A stretch of 64,000 nt of DNA from Arthrobacter sp. NEB 688. Lineage in GTDB: Bacteria > Actinomycetota > Actinomycetes > Actinomycetales > Dermatophilaceae. The stretch is from contig NZ_CP053707.1 in NCBI RefSeq assembly GCF_013201035.1, positions 2,170,001 to 2,234,000 of the forward strand. The letters are read 5' to 3'. Positions 39,958 to 49,082 of the stretch are shown piece by piece (positions within the stretch are counted from its first letter, which is position 1; the number at the start of each line of letters is the position of its first letter). The notes beneath the pieces are model-generated. The model saw only the letters and a program-made list of their open reading frames with translations, was not told where the DNA came from and made no database searches. The position numbers were made by a program, and so were the translations under genes.

Positions 39958-40530
39958 TCAGCAGAGGCCGAGAGGTGGCGCCCGGCCGCCCACGGGACGC
40001 GGCGAGCGCCCGAGCGGCCGGACGACCGCGACGGGCACCGCGAGCCGCGGGACGAGGGGGGAGCGCAGGGGCGCGGCCGCCGGGGGCAGCAGCGCCGAGA
40101 GGACGTGCCAGAGCGCGTCCTCGGCCCGGGAGAGCAGCAGGGTCAGCGCGAGGGTCGCCGCCACGTGGGCGAGGAGCATCCGCGGCTCGAGGTGGGTCAT
40201 CGGGGGCATCGCCGAGCCCGGGACCGCGAGGACCTCCCCGTGCAGGTGCGCGGCGGACGCGGTGCCGTGCCCGGGGGCCATCGACAGCAGCCCGAGGTGG
40301 ACGACGACCTGGGAGGATGCGAGCACGGCGAGCACGCCGGCCGCCGTCAACCGCCGCCCGGCGACGACCCAGAGGGCCGGGCCGAGGACGAGGGCGAGGA
40401 CCACGAACGCGGCCGCGCCGGGAGCTTGGCCGCCGCCCAGCTGGTGGGCCCCGGCGGAGACCCCGAGGACCGCAAGGGTGGCGGTGGCCGCGCGCGCGGC
40501 ACGCACCACCGGGGTCCCTGCGGTCGCCAT
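39958..40530 (-). CDS. Hypothetical His/Met-rich membrane protein
   Basis: The 190-residue protein has about four hydrophobic segments. Loops between them are rich in His and Met (HLGLLSMAPGHGTASAAHLHGE, MPPMTHLEP), reminiscent of copper-handling proteins. I do not recognise a named family. It lies 140 bp upstream of the PCu(A)C gene on the same strand, with a GGGCGCGC/GCGCGCCC hairpin (39843-39862) between. The ATG at 40530 is seven bases after a TACCAT -10 element. Confidence 0.6.
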   Translation of the reverse strand: MATAGTPVVRAARAATATLAVLGVSAGAHQLGGGQAPGAAAFVVLALVLGPALWVVAGRRLTAAGVLAVLASSQVVVHLGLLSMAPGHGTASAAHLHGEVLAVPGSAMPPMTHLEPRMLLAHVAATLALTLLLSRAEDALWHVLSALLPPAAAPLRSPLVPRLAVPVAVVRPLGRSPRPVGGRAPPLGLC

Positions 40531-40537
40531 GCCGACG

Positions 40538-40543
40538 ATGGTA
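40538..40543 (-). promoter_or_regulatory. -10 element of the His/Met-rich membrane protein gene
   Basis: On the minus strand TACCAT ends seven bases before the ATG at 40530, consistent with a leaderless transcript. Confidence 0.45.
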
Positions 40544-40633
40544 GCCCCGAGGCGGTCGGCGCCGTCCGGGGTCACTAGGGTTGGGGACGCCCTGCGAGGG
40601 GCCCCAGAACCCCATCGAGCCTGAGGAGGAGCC

Positions 40634-41125
40634 GTGGCCGACGAAGCACGCGCCCGCAAGGTCGCCGACCGCATCAAGACGGTGACCGCCGCGAACCTCG
40701 AGTCCATCGTCAAGGACCCCGACCTCGGGTTCGTCACCGTCACCGACGTCCGGGTGACCGGCGACCTCCAGCACGCCTCGCTCTTCTACACCGTCTTCGG
40801 CGACGAGGCGCAGCGCGAGACCACGGCCCGCCTCCTCGAGGAGAGCAAGGGCCGCCTGCGCTCGTTCGTCGGCCGCCAGCTCGGCATCCGGCTCACCCCG
40901 ACCCTCGAGTGGATCGCCGACGCCATCCCCGAGACGGCCGCGCACCTCGAGGAGCTGCTCCAGGAGGCCCGCGAGCGCGACGCGAAGGTCGCCGCCGCGG
41001 CCGCCGCCGCGACGTACGCCGGCGAGGCCGACCCGTACCGCAAGGACCACGAGGACGACGAGGACGACGACGACGCCGACGGCGAGGAGCCGCGGGACGA
41101 GGCGCCGGGTGCCGCCGAGCGCTGA
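40634..41125 (+). CDS. rbfA: Ribosome-binding factor A
   Basis: RbfA is a KH-type protein needed for late 30S maturation and 16S rRNA 5' processing. The 163-residue protein has the family core VTVTDVRVTGDLQHASLFYTV and RLTPTLEWIAD. A very acidic tail (DDEDDDDADGEEP) extends past the usual length. The GTG start follows a GAGGAG site. A TAGGGT at 40577-40582 may be its -10. Its end overlaps truB by 17 bases. Confidence 0.95.
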   Translation: MADEARARKVADRIKTVTAANLESIVKDPDLGFVTVTDVRVTGDLQHASLFYTVFGDEAQRETTARLLEESKGRLRSFVGRQLGIRLTPTLEWIADAIPETAAHLEELLQEARERDAKVAAAAAAATYAGEADPYRKDHEDDEDDDDADGEEPRDEAPGAAER

Positions 41126-42038
41126 GCCCGCGCCCGACGGCCTGCTCGTCGTCGACAAGCCGCAGGACTGGACGAGCCACGACGTCGTGGCCCGCAGCCG
41201 GCGCCTGTGCGCCACCCGCAAGGTCGGCCACGCCGGCACCCTCGACCCGATCGCCACCGGCGTGCTCGTCCTCGGGGTCGGCCGCGCCACGCGGCTGCTG
41301 ACCTTCCTCGTCGGGGCCGAGAAGGACTACACCGCCACGGTCCGCGTCGGCCAGGGCACGCTGACCGACGACGCCGAGGGCGAGGTGACGAGCGCACCGG
41401 GGGTCGCGGACGTCGACCCCGCCGCGCTCCAGGCCGCCGTCGCCGGGCTCACCGGTGCCATCCAGCAGGTGCCGAGCGCCGTCAGCGCCATCAAGGTCGA
41501 CGGGCAGCGCTCCTACCACCGGGTGCGCTCCGGCGAGGACGTGCAGCTCCCGGCCCGCCCGGTCACGGTGCCGCGCTTCGTCGTCGTCGCCTCCCGGCCC
41601 GCCACCGCCGTCGACGGCACCGCGGTGCTCGACCTCGACGTCGAGGTGACGGTCTCGTCCGGCACCTACGTCAGGGCGCTGGCCCGCGACCTCGGCGCGG
41701 CCGTCGGCAGCGCCGCCCACCTCACCGCGCTGCGCCGCACGCGCGTCGGGGGCTTCACCCTCGAGCACGCCCACCCGCTCGCCGACCTCGAGGCCCGCCA
41801 GGGCGAGCCGATGCCGGTGCTCCCGCTGGCCGACGCCGCCCGGGCGGCCTTCGCGTCGCGGGCGCTGGCGGCCGACGAGGCCCGCGCGCTCGGGTACGGC
41901 CAGCGCATCCCCTCGGCCGCCGCGGGGCGCACCGGCCCGGTCGCCGCCTTCGCGCCGGACGGCACGCTCGTCGCGCTGCTCGACGAGGAGCGCGCCACCG
42001 CGCGGTCCCTGGTCACGTTCGCCCCCGCGAGTTCGTAG
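41109..42038 (+). CDS. truB: tRNA pseudouridine(55) synthase
   Basis: TruB makes pseudouridine 55 in the T-loop of tRNAs. The 309-residue protein contains GLLVVDKPQDWTSHDVV, the catalytic motif HAGTLDPIATG (Asp46) and YVRALARDLG. A C-terminal PUA-like extension is present. The GTG start lies inside the end of rbfA, implying translational coupling. Confidence 0.94.
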   Translation: MPPSAEPAPDGLLVVDKPQDWTSHDVVARSRRLCATRKVGHAGTLDPIATGVLVLGVGRATRLLTFLVGAEKDYTATVRVGQGTLTDDAEGEVTSAPGVADVDPAALQAAVAGLTGAIQQVPSAVSAIKVDGQRSYHRVRSGEDVQLPARPVTVPRFVVVASRPATAVDGTAVLDLDVEVTVSSGTYVRALARDLGAAVGSAAHLTALRRTRVGGFTLEHAHPLADLEARQGEPMPVLPLADAARAAFASRALAADEARALGYGQRIPSAAAGRTGPVAAFAPDGTLVALLDEERATARSLVTFAPASS

Positions 42039-42041
42039 AGT
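42036..42041 (+). promoter_or_regulatory. -10 element of ribF (leaderless)
   Basis: TAGAGT ends seven bases before the GTG at 42049. It also contains the truB stop codon (TAG at 42036-42038), so the promoter sits at the truB-ribF junction. Confidence 0.55.
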
Positions 42042-42048
42042 GTCGTCC

Positions 42049-43011
42049 GTGCACCGATGGAGCGACCCCGCCGCCACGCCCGAGGCCCTGCGCCCCTGCG
42101 TGCTCACGCTCGGCAACTTCGACGGCGTGCACCGCGGCCACAAGGCGGTCCTCACGGCGCTCGTCGAGGCCGGGGCCCGGCTGGGCCTGCCCGCGGTCGC
42201 GATCACCTTCGACCCGCACCCCGTCGCCGTCCTGCACCCGGACCGCGCCCCCGAGCTCATCGCCCCCGGCCGGGTCCGTGACGACCTCCTCGCCGACACG
42301 GGCGTCGACGGCCTGCTCGTCCTCGACTTCACGACCGAGTTCGCCCAGCAGACCCCCGAGGACTTCGTGCGCTCGGTCTTCGTCCGCGGCCTCGACGCCC
42401 GCTGCGTCGTCGTCGGGATGGACACCCGCTTCGGCTACCGCAACTCCGGCGACGTCGGCACCCTCGTCGACCTCGGCGAGCAGTTCGGCTTCGAGGTCAT
42501 CGCCCTCGACGACGTCGGCGACGGCGAGCGCTACAGCTCGACCGTCATCCGGCGCGAGCTCGGCGAGGGGCGCGTCGGCGAGGCCGCCCGCATCCTCGGC
42601 CGGCCGCACCGGGTGGTCGGCGCCGTCGTCCACGGCAACCACCGGGGTCGCGGCCTCGGCTACCCGACCGCGAACCTCTCGCCCGAGTCGCTCGGCCTCG
42701 TGCCGGCCGAGGGTGTGTACGCCGGCTGGCTGACCCGCCTCGACGCGCCGGACGACGCCCCGGACCGCACGATGCCGGCCGCCGTGAGCGTCGGCACCAA
42801 CCCGACGTTCGACACGAGCGACCGGCGCACGGTCGAGGCCTACGTCCTCGACCGCGACGACCTCGACCTCTACGACGAGACCGTCATGGTCGAGTTCGTC
42901 GAGCACATCCGCCCGACGCTGCGCTTCGAGAGCGTCGAGGAGCTCAAGGACGCGATGGCGGGGGACGTCGAGCGGTGCCGCGAGGTCCTCGCCCACATCG
43001 TGCCGGCCTGA
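42049..43011 (+). CDS. ribF: Bifunctional riboflavin kinase / FAD synthetase
   Basis: RibF phosphorylates riboflavin to FMN and adenylates it to FAD. The N-terminal nucleotidyltransferase half has GNFDGVHRGH and FDPHP. The C-terminal flavokinase half has GRGLGYPTANL, GVYAGW and a final VEFVEHIRP segment. I chose GTG 42049 because it begins VHRW, like homologues as I remember them, and fits the -10 spacing. The GTG at 42040 overlaps the -10 element. It is 320 residues long. FAD and FMN from this enzyme would serve the flavin proteins elsewhere in the window. Confidence 0.93.
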   Translation: MHRWSDPAATPEALRPCVLTLGNFDGVHRGHKAVLTALVEAGARLGLPAVAITFDPHPVAVLHPDRAPELIAPGRVRDDLLADTGVDGLLVLDFTTEFAQQTPEDFVRSVFVRGLDARCVVVGMDTRFGYRNSGDVGTLVDLGEQFGFEVIALDDVGDGERYSSTVIRRELGEGRVGEAARILGRPHRVVGAVVHGNHRGRGLGYPTANLSPESLGLVPAEGVYAGWLTRLDAPDDAPDRTMPAAVSVGTNPTFDTSDRRTVEAYVLDRDDLDLYDETVMVEFVEHIRPTLRFESVEELKDAMAGDVERCREVLAHIVPA

Positions 43012-44126
43012 CCGGGAGCCCCCTCGCCCGTCGCGCCGGGGGGTCGCCCGGGCACGACGTCGGGCTGTTCGTCGCCGCCGGGGGCGCCTCGCTCGTCGGG
43101 GCGCTGCTCGTCTGGTCGGCCACCGTGCGCACCGCCGGGTCGGCCTACCTCGTGCGCCACCTCGTGACCGCCGCGCTCGGGATGGCGCTCGCGGTGCTCG
43201 TCGCGCGCGCCGGCCGGGGACGGCTGCGGGTCGCGGCGCCGTGGGCGTGGGCCCTGGGCGTCGTGCTGCTCCTGCTCGTGCCGACGCCGCTCGGGACGAC
43301 CGTCAACGGCGCCCGGTCGTGGATCCCGCTCGTCGGCGGCTTCACCCTCCAGCCGGCCGAGCTCGCCAAGGTCGGGCTCGTGCTCGCGCTCGCGGCCGTC
43401 CTCACCCCTTGGCCCTCGCGCGGGGCGCCTCCCGGCGGGCGCGAGGTGCTGCTCGCCGCGCTCGCCCTCGCCGTGCCGACCGGGCTCGTCGCGCTCCAGC
43501 CCGACCTCGGCAGCGCGGTCGTGCTCGTCGCGGTGGGGGTCGTCGTGGTCGTCGTCGCCGGGCTGCGGCTGCGCTGGGTCGCGCTGCTCGCCGCGGCGGC
43601 CGTCGGGGTCGGCGTCCTCGCGTGGACGACGCCGGTGCTGTCGGGGTACCAGCGGGCGCGCCTGCTCACCTTCCTCGACCCCTCGGCGGACCCGCTGGGC
43701 GCCGGCTACCAGGTGGGCCAGGTGCGCGTGGCCGTCGCCGGCGGCGGCCTCTGGGGGCAGGGGTTCATGGAAGGGCCGCGCACCCAGGGCGGGTTCGTGC
43801 CCTTCCAGCTGAACGACTTCGTCTTCTCGGTCGCGGGGGAGGAGCTGGGGTTCGTCGGGGCCGCCGGCCTCGTCGCCCTCCTCGGGGTGCTCGTCGTCCG
43901 GGTGCTCGTCGTCGCCGCCCGCTGCGAGGAGCCGTTCGCCCGCCTCGTCGGGGTCGGCGTCGCGACGTGGCTCGCCGTCCAGGTCGTCCAGAACGTCGGC
44001 ATGAACCTCGGCCTCCTGCCGGTCACCGGGCTGCCGCTGCCGTTCGTGTCCTACGGCGGCTCCTCGATGCTCGCCTCGTGGCTGGCCGTCGGGCTCGTCG
44101 ACGCCGCGCGGGCCGGCTCGCGCTGA
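42975..44126 (+). CDS. RodA/FtsW/SpoVE family peptidoglycan polymerase
   Basis: The 383-residue SEDS protein has about ten membrane segments. It carries the motifs GARSWIPL, LQPAELAK, LQPDLGSA, GGGLWGQGF, VAGEELGFVGA and GLPLPFVSYGGSS. SEDS proteins polymerise lipid II with a class B penicillin-binding protein, but none is encoded nearby. GTG 42975 overlaps ribF by 37 bases. There is no other ATG or GTG before the first membrane segment, although a non-standard CTG at 43008 would match the ribF stop, so the N-terminus is uncertain. Confidence 0.88.
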   Translation: MPRGPRPHRAGLTGSPLARRAGGSPGHDVGLFVAAGGASLVGALLVWSATVRTAGSAYLVRHLVTAALGMALAVLVARAGRGRLRVAAPWAWALGVVLLLLVPTPLGTTVNGARSWIPLVGGFTLQPAELAKVGLVLALAAVLTPWPSRGAPPGGREVLLAALALAVPTGLVALQPDLGSAVVLVAVGVVVVVVAGLRLRWVALLAAAAVGVGVLAWTTPVLSGYQRARLLTFLDPSADPLGAGYQVGQVRVAVAGGGLWGQGFMEGPRTQGGFVPFQLNDFVFSVAGEELGFVGAAGLVALLGVLVVRVLVVAARCEEPFARLVGVGVATWLAVQVVQNVGMNLGLLPVTGLPLPFVSYGGSSMLASWLAVGLVDAARAGSR

Positions 44127-44229
44127 CCGTGACCGAGAAGTGACCGACGGGTAACCGGATCCGTTCCCTCCGGGCGTCTCGTGTGACAGGATTCTGCGAC
44201 CACGCCACCGATGCCGAGGACGATGCACC

Positions 44230-46101
<1,872 letters not shown>

Positions 46102-46110
46102 GGCCCGCGC

Positions 46111-46971
46111 TCAGCCGCGGTCACCGACACCGAGGCGCACCTCGCGGCGCGTGCCGTCGGTGTAGGTGACCGTGGCCGGCGGGGTCGTGTCGAGCGACGG
46201 GTCGTCCGGACCGACGCCGACCGGGCCCGGCCACCACGCCGCGAGGTGCCCGTCGGCGACGGTCGCGACGACGTCCCCGTGCTCGGGGGTGTGGACGGTG
46301 ACGGCGGCGACCTCGGGGCCGACGAGGCCGACGAGGACCGAGACCATCCGGTCGGAGGAGCCGCCGGAGCCGCCGCTCGTCACCAGGACGTCGCGGTCGC
46401 CGAGGGCCGGTGCGTCGGTGGCGTACCCCATCGAGCCGAACGCGCTGCCGCCGAGCAGGCCGGCGTCCTCGGTGATGCACGTCGCGTCGAAGCCCCGGTC
46501 GTCGCCGAGGACGACGAGCGTCCAGGCGCCACGCTGCTCGGTGAGGACGGCGCCCGCGCGCTCGATCGTGCTGCGGCTCAAGCCCGTCGGGTCGAGGCCG
46601 TCCCCCCGCAGGGTGTCGGTGAGGGAGTCGCGGCACTCGTCGGTGGCGGCCAGCTGCTCGGGCGTCGTCGGGCGGTGCGGCGTGGCGGTCCACGTGGCGT
46701 AGGCGGTGTCGCCACCGTCCAGCACCTGCACGCCGACGACCCCGACGACGGCGGTCGCGGCGGCGGCGACCCCGGTCAGCGCGAGCCGTCGGCCGGTGGG
46801 CCGGCGCCGCGCCGGGGGAGCGGGAGCCGCCGACGGCGCCGGGGGAGCGGCGAGCACCCGCTCGAGGGTGGCGGCGGCGCGGGCGCGCTGGCCGTCGTCG
46901 AGGTCACGCGGGGCGGGGTCGAGGGCGGTCAGCGCGGCGCGGGTCGTGGCGTCGAGGTCGGTGCGGCTCAT
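46111..46971 (-). CDS. Candidate anti-sigma factor, single-pass membrane protein
   Basis: The 286-residue protein has a cytoplasmic N-terminal region of about 60 residues. One membrane segment follows (LALTGVAAAATAVVGVVGVQVL), then a large outside domain with two Cys (TDECRDSL and ATCITED) that may form a disulfide. It overlaps the ECF sigma factor gene by ATGA, the usual arrangement for sigma/anti-sigma pairs. It lacks the HxxxCxxC zinc motif of ZAS-type anti-sigmas, so the role rests on context and topology. Confidence 0.65.
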   Translation of the reverse strand: MSRTDLDATTRAALTALDPAPRDLDDGQRARAAATLERVLAAPPAPSAAPAPPARRRPTGRRLALTGVAAAATAVVGVVGVQVLDGGDTAYATWTATPHRPTTPEQLAATDECRDSLTDTLRGDGLDPTGLSRSTIERAGAVLTEQRGAWTLVVLGDDRGFDATCITEDAGLLGGSAFGSMGYATDAPALGDRDVLVTSGGSGGSSDRMVSVLVGLVGPEVAAVTVHTPEHGDVVATVADGHLAAWWPGPVGVGPDDPSLDTTPPATVTYTDGTRREVRLGVGDRG

Positions 46972-47552
46972 GACGGGCTCCCTTCGGGGACGGGGTGGGC
47001 GGGGGCGGCGGTGGCCCCGACGAGGTCGAGGTGGCGGCGCAGGGCGCGACGGGCGCGGGTCAGGCGCAGCCGGAAGGCGACGGGCGAGATGCCGAGGACG
47101 CGTGCGGCCTCGGGGGAGGTCAGGTCGTCCCAGTAGGCGAGGGCCAGCACCTCCTGGTCGGCGGCCGTGAGACGCGGCCAGGCGGCGGCGAGGTCGAGAC
47201 GGCGGGCGAGCAGGTCCGGGTCCTCGCCGGGGCGGCCGCCGAGCCCGCCGTGGGCCTCGGCCTCGTCGGCGACGCGCACGGCGAGGGCCTCCCGGCGGCG
47301 CACCCCGCGGCGGTCGTTGAGCAGGACGCCGCGAGCGACCCCGAAGGCCCAGGCCCGCCCGTCACCGGGGTCGGTGGGCAGCTCCGCCACGCGCCGCCAG
47401 AGGACGAGGAAGGTCTCGGCGACGACGTCCTCGGCGTGGGTGGGGTGGACGCGGCGGCTGACGAAGCGCAGGACGTCGGGGTACCACGCCGCGAAGGCGG
47501 CCCGGAAGCGTTCCTCGTCGCCCGGTGGGGGCTGGTCGCTCGGTGTCTCCAT
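46968..47552 (-). CDS. ECF-type RNA polymerase sigma factor
   Basis: The 194-residue protein has region 2 (FRAAFAAWYPDVLRFVSRRV and HAEDVVAETFLVLWRRV) and region 4 (LTAADQEVLALAYWDDLTSPEAARVLGISPVAFRLRLTRARRAL). This marks it as a group 4 (ECF) sigma factor. It is coupled to the membrane protein downstream, which probably holds it inactive until an envelope signal arrives. The upstream 57 bp hold no recognisable autoregulated promoter. Confidence 0.92.
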   Translation of the reverse strand: METPSDQPPPGDEERFRAAFAAWYPDVLRFVSRRVHPTHAEDVVAETFLVLWRRVAELPTDPGDGRAWAFGVARGVLLNDRRGVRRREALAVRVADEAEAHGGLGGRPGEDPDLLARRLDLAAAWPRLTAADQEVLALAYWDDLTSPEAARVLGISPVAFRLRLTRARRALRRHLDLVGATAAPAHPVPEGSPS

Positions 47553-47609
47553 GTCCCCCTCCTGTCCGGCTCCGGCGGCAGTGTGTCACCGCCGGCCCCG
47601 GCCGAGGGG

Positions 47610-48995
47610 TCAGTCGGTGGCGTCGAGGTCGGCCAGCGCGGTGGAGACGGCGCGGTGGAAGGTCGGGTAGGCGAGCACCTGCTCGCGCAGCACCGCCGTC
47701 GGCACCTTGGCGTGGACGGCCGTCGCGAGCATCGAGAGGACCTCGCCGCCGGTGGGCCCGACCGACGTCGCGCCGACGAGGTGACCGGCCGCGGCGTCCT
47801 CGACCAGGAGGATGACGCCCTCGCCGCCGGGGCCGTGGATCCACCCGCGCGAGCTCTCGCCGAGCGGGGCGCGCCCGACGCGCACGTCGACGCCCGCGTC
47901 GCGCGCCTGCTGCTCGGTCATCCCGACGGCCCCCACCTCGGGGTCGGTGTAGGTGACGCGCGGGACGGCGTGGTAGCTCGCCCACGGGCCGTCGGTCCCG
48001 GTGATGTCGCGGACCGCGATGCCGGCCTGGTACATCGACATGTGGGTGAAGGCGCCCCGGCCGGTGATGTCGCCGATCGCCCAGAGCCTCTCGCCGGCGC
48101 GCATCCGCTCGTCGGTCTCGAGCGAGCGGGCCGCGGGGTCGAGGCCGACGGTCTCGAGGCCGATGTCGTGGAGGTTGGGGCGGCGGCCGGCGGCGACGAG
48201 CAACCGGTCGGCGTCGAGGTCGAGGTCGGTGCCCCCGGCGTCGGTGACCGCCACCGTGAAGCGGCCGTCGGCGTGCGCGACCGAGCGGACGGAGGCGCCG
48301 GCGAGCACCTGGATGCCGTCCGCGGCGAACGAGCCGGCGACGACCTCGGAGGCCGCGGGCTCCTCGAGCGCGAGGATGCGCGGGGCCATCTCGACGAGGG
48401 AGACGCGGCTGCCGAAGCGGGCGAACGCCTGCGCGAGCTCGGCGCCGATGGCCCCACCGCCGACGACGACGAGGGAGGCGGGTGCCTCGGTGGCCTGCAG
48501 CGCCTCGCGGTTGGTCCAGTACGGGGTGCCGGCCAGGCCGTCGACCGGCGGGGCGGCCGGGGCGGTGCCGGTGTTGAGGACGACCCCGACCTTCGCGACG
48601 TAGCGGGTGCCGCCGACCTCGACGACGCCCTCACCGGCGAGCCGCCCGTGGCCGCGGACGAAGGTGACGCCGGCGTCCGCGAGGCGCTGCACCGCGACGG
48701 TGTCGTCCCAGTCGTCGGTGGCCTCCTCGCGGATGCGGCGCGCGACGACCGAGAAGTCGGGCGAGGTCGTGGCCGAGCCGGCGAGCGTGCCGACGCGGTG
48801 GGCCTCGGCGAGCGAGTTGGCGGCGCGGATCATCATCTTGCTCGGGATGCAGCCGTAGTACGGGCACTCGCCGCCGACGAGGCGCTCGTCGACACCGACG
48901 ACGGACAGGCCGGCCTTCGCCGCCTCGGTGGCGACCGACTCACCCCCGGGGCCGAGACCGAGGACGACGAGGTCGACGTGCTGCTCTGCGCTCAT
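47610..48995 (-). CDS. FAD-dependent pyridine nucleotide-disulfide oxidoreductase
   Basis: The 461-residue flavoprotein belongs to the lipoamide dehydrogenase/mercuric reductase family. It has an N-terminal FAD motif GLGPGGES, the redox disulfide ECPYYGCIPSK (Cys44 and Cys49), an NAD(P)H motif VVVGGGAIGAE, the second FAD contact WAIGDITG and a C-terminal dimerisation domain with AYPTFHRAVS. The usual C-terminal catalytic HxxxxE is visible only in part (HRAVST), so the substrate may differ from lipoamide. It diverges from the radical SAM gene. Confidence 0.88.
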   Translation of the reverse strand: MSAEQHVDLVVLGLGPGGESVATEAAKAGLSVVGVDERLVGGECPYYGCIPSKMMIRAANSLAEAHRVGTLAGSATTSPDFSVVARRIREEATDDWDDTVAVQRLADAGVTFVRGHGRLAGEGVVEVGGTRYVAKVGVVLNTGTAPAAPPVDGLAGTPYWTNREALQATEAPASLVVVGGGAIGAELAQAFARFGSRVSLVEMAPRILALEEPAASEVVAGSFAADGIQVLAGASVRSVAHADGRFTVAVTDAGGTDLDLDADRLLVAAGRRPNLHDIGLETVGLDPAARSLETDERMRAGERLWAIGDITGRGAFTHMSMYQAGIAVRDITGTDGPWASYHAVPRVTYTDPEVGAVGMTEQQARDAGVDVRVGRAPLGESSRGWIHGPGGEGVILLVEDAAAGHLVGATSVGPTGGEVLSMLATAVHAKVPTAVLREQVLAYPTFHRAVSTALADLDATD

Positions 48996-49070
48996 GGGGC
49001 GAGCCTCGCACGCCCGGCCCTCCCTCGACACCCGTCGCGACGCCGGTTTGGGTGGTGCCCGTGCCCGACC

Positions 49071-49076
49071 TACCCT
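49071..49076 (+). promoter_or_regulatory. -10 element of the radical SAM gene (leaderless)
   Basis: TACCCT matches TANNNT and ends six bases before the ATG at 49083. Confidence 0.5.
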
Positions 49077-49082
49077 TGGGGG

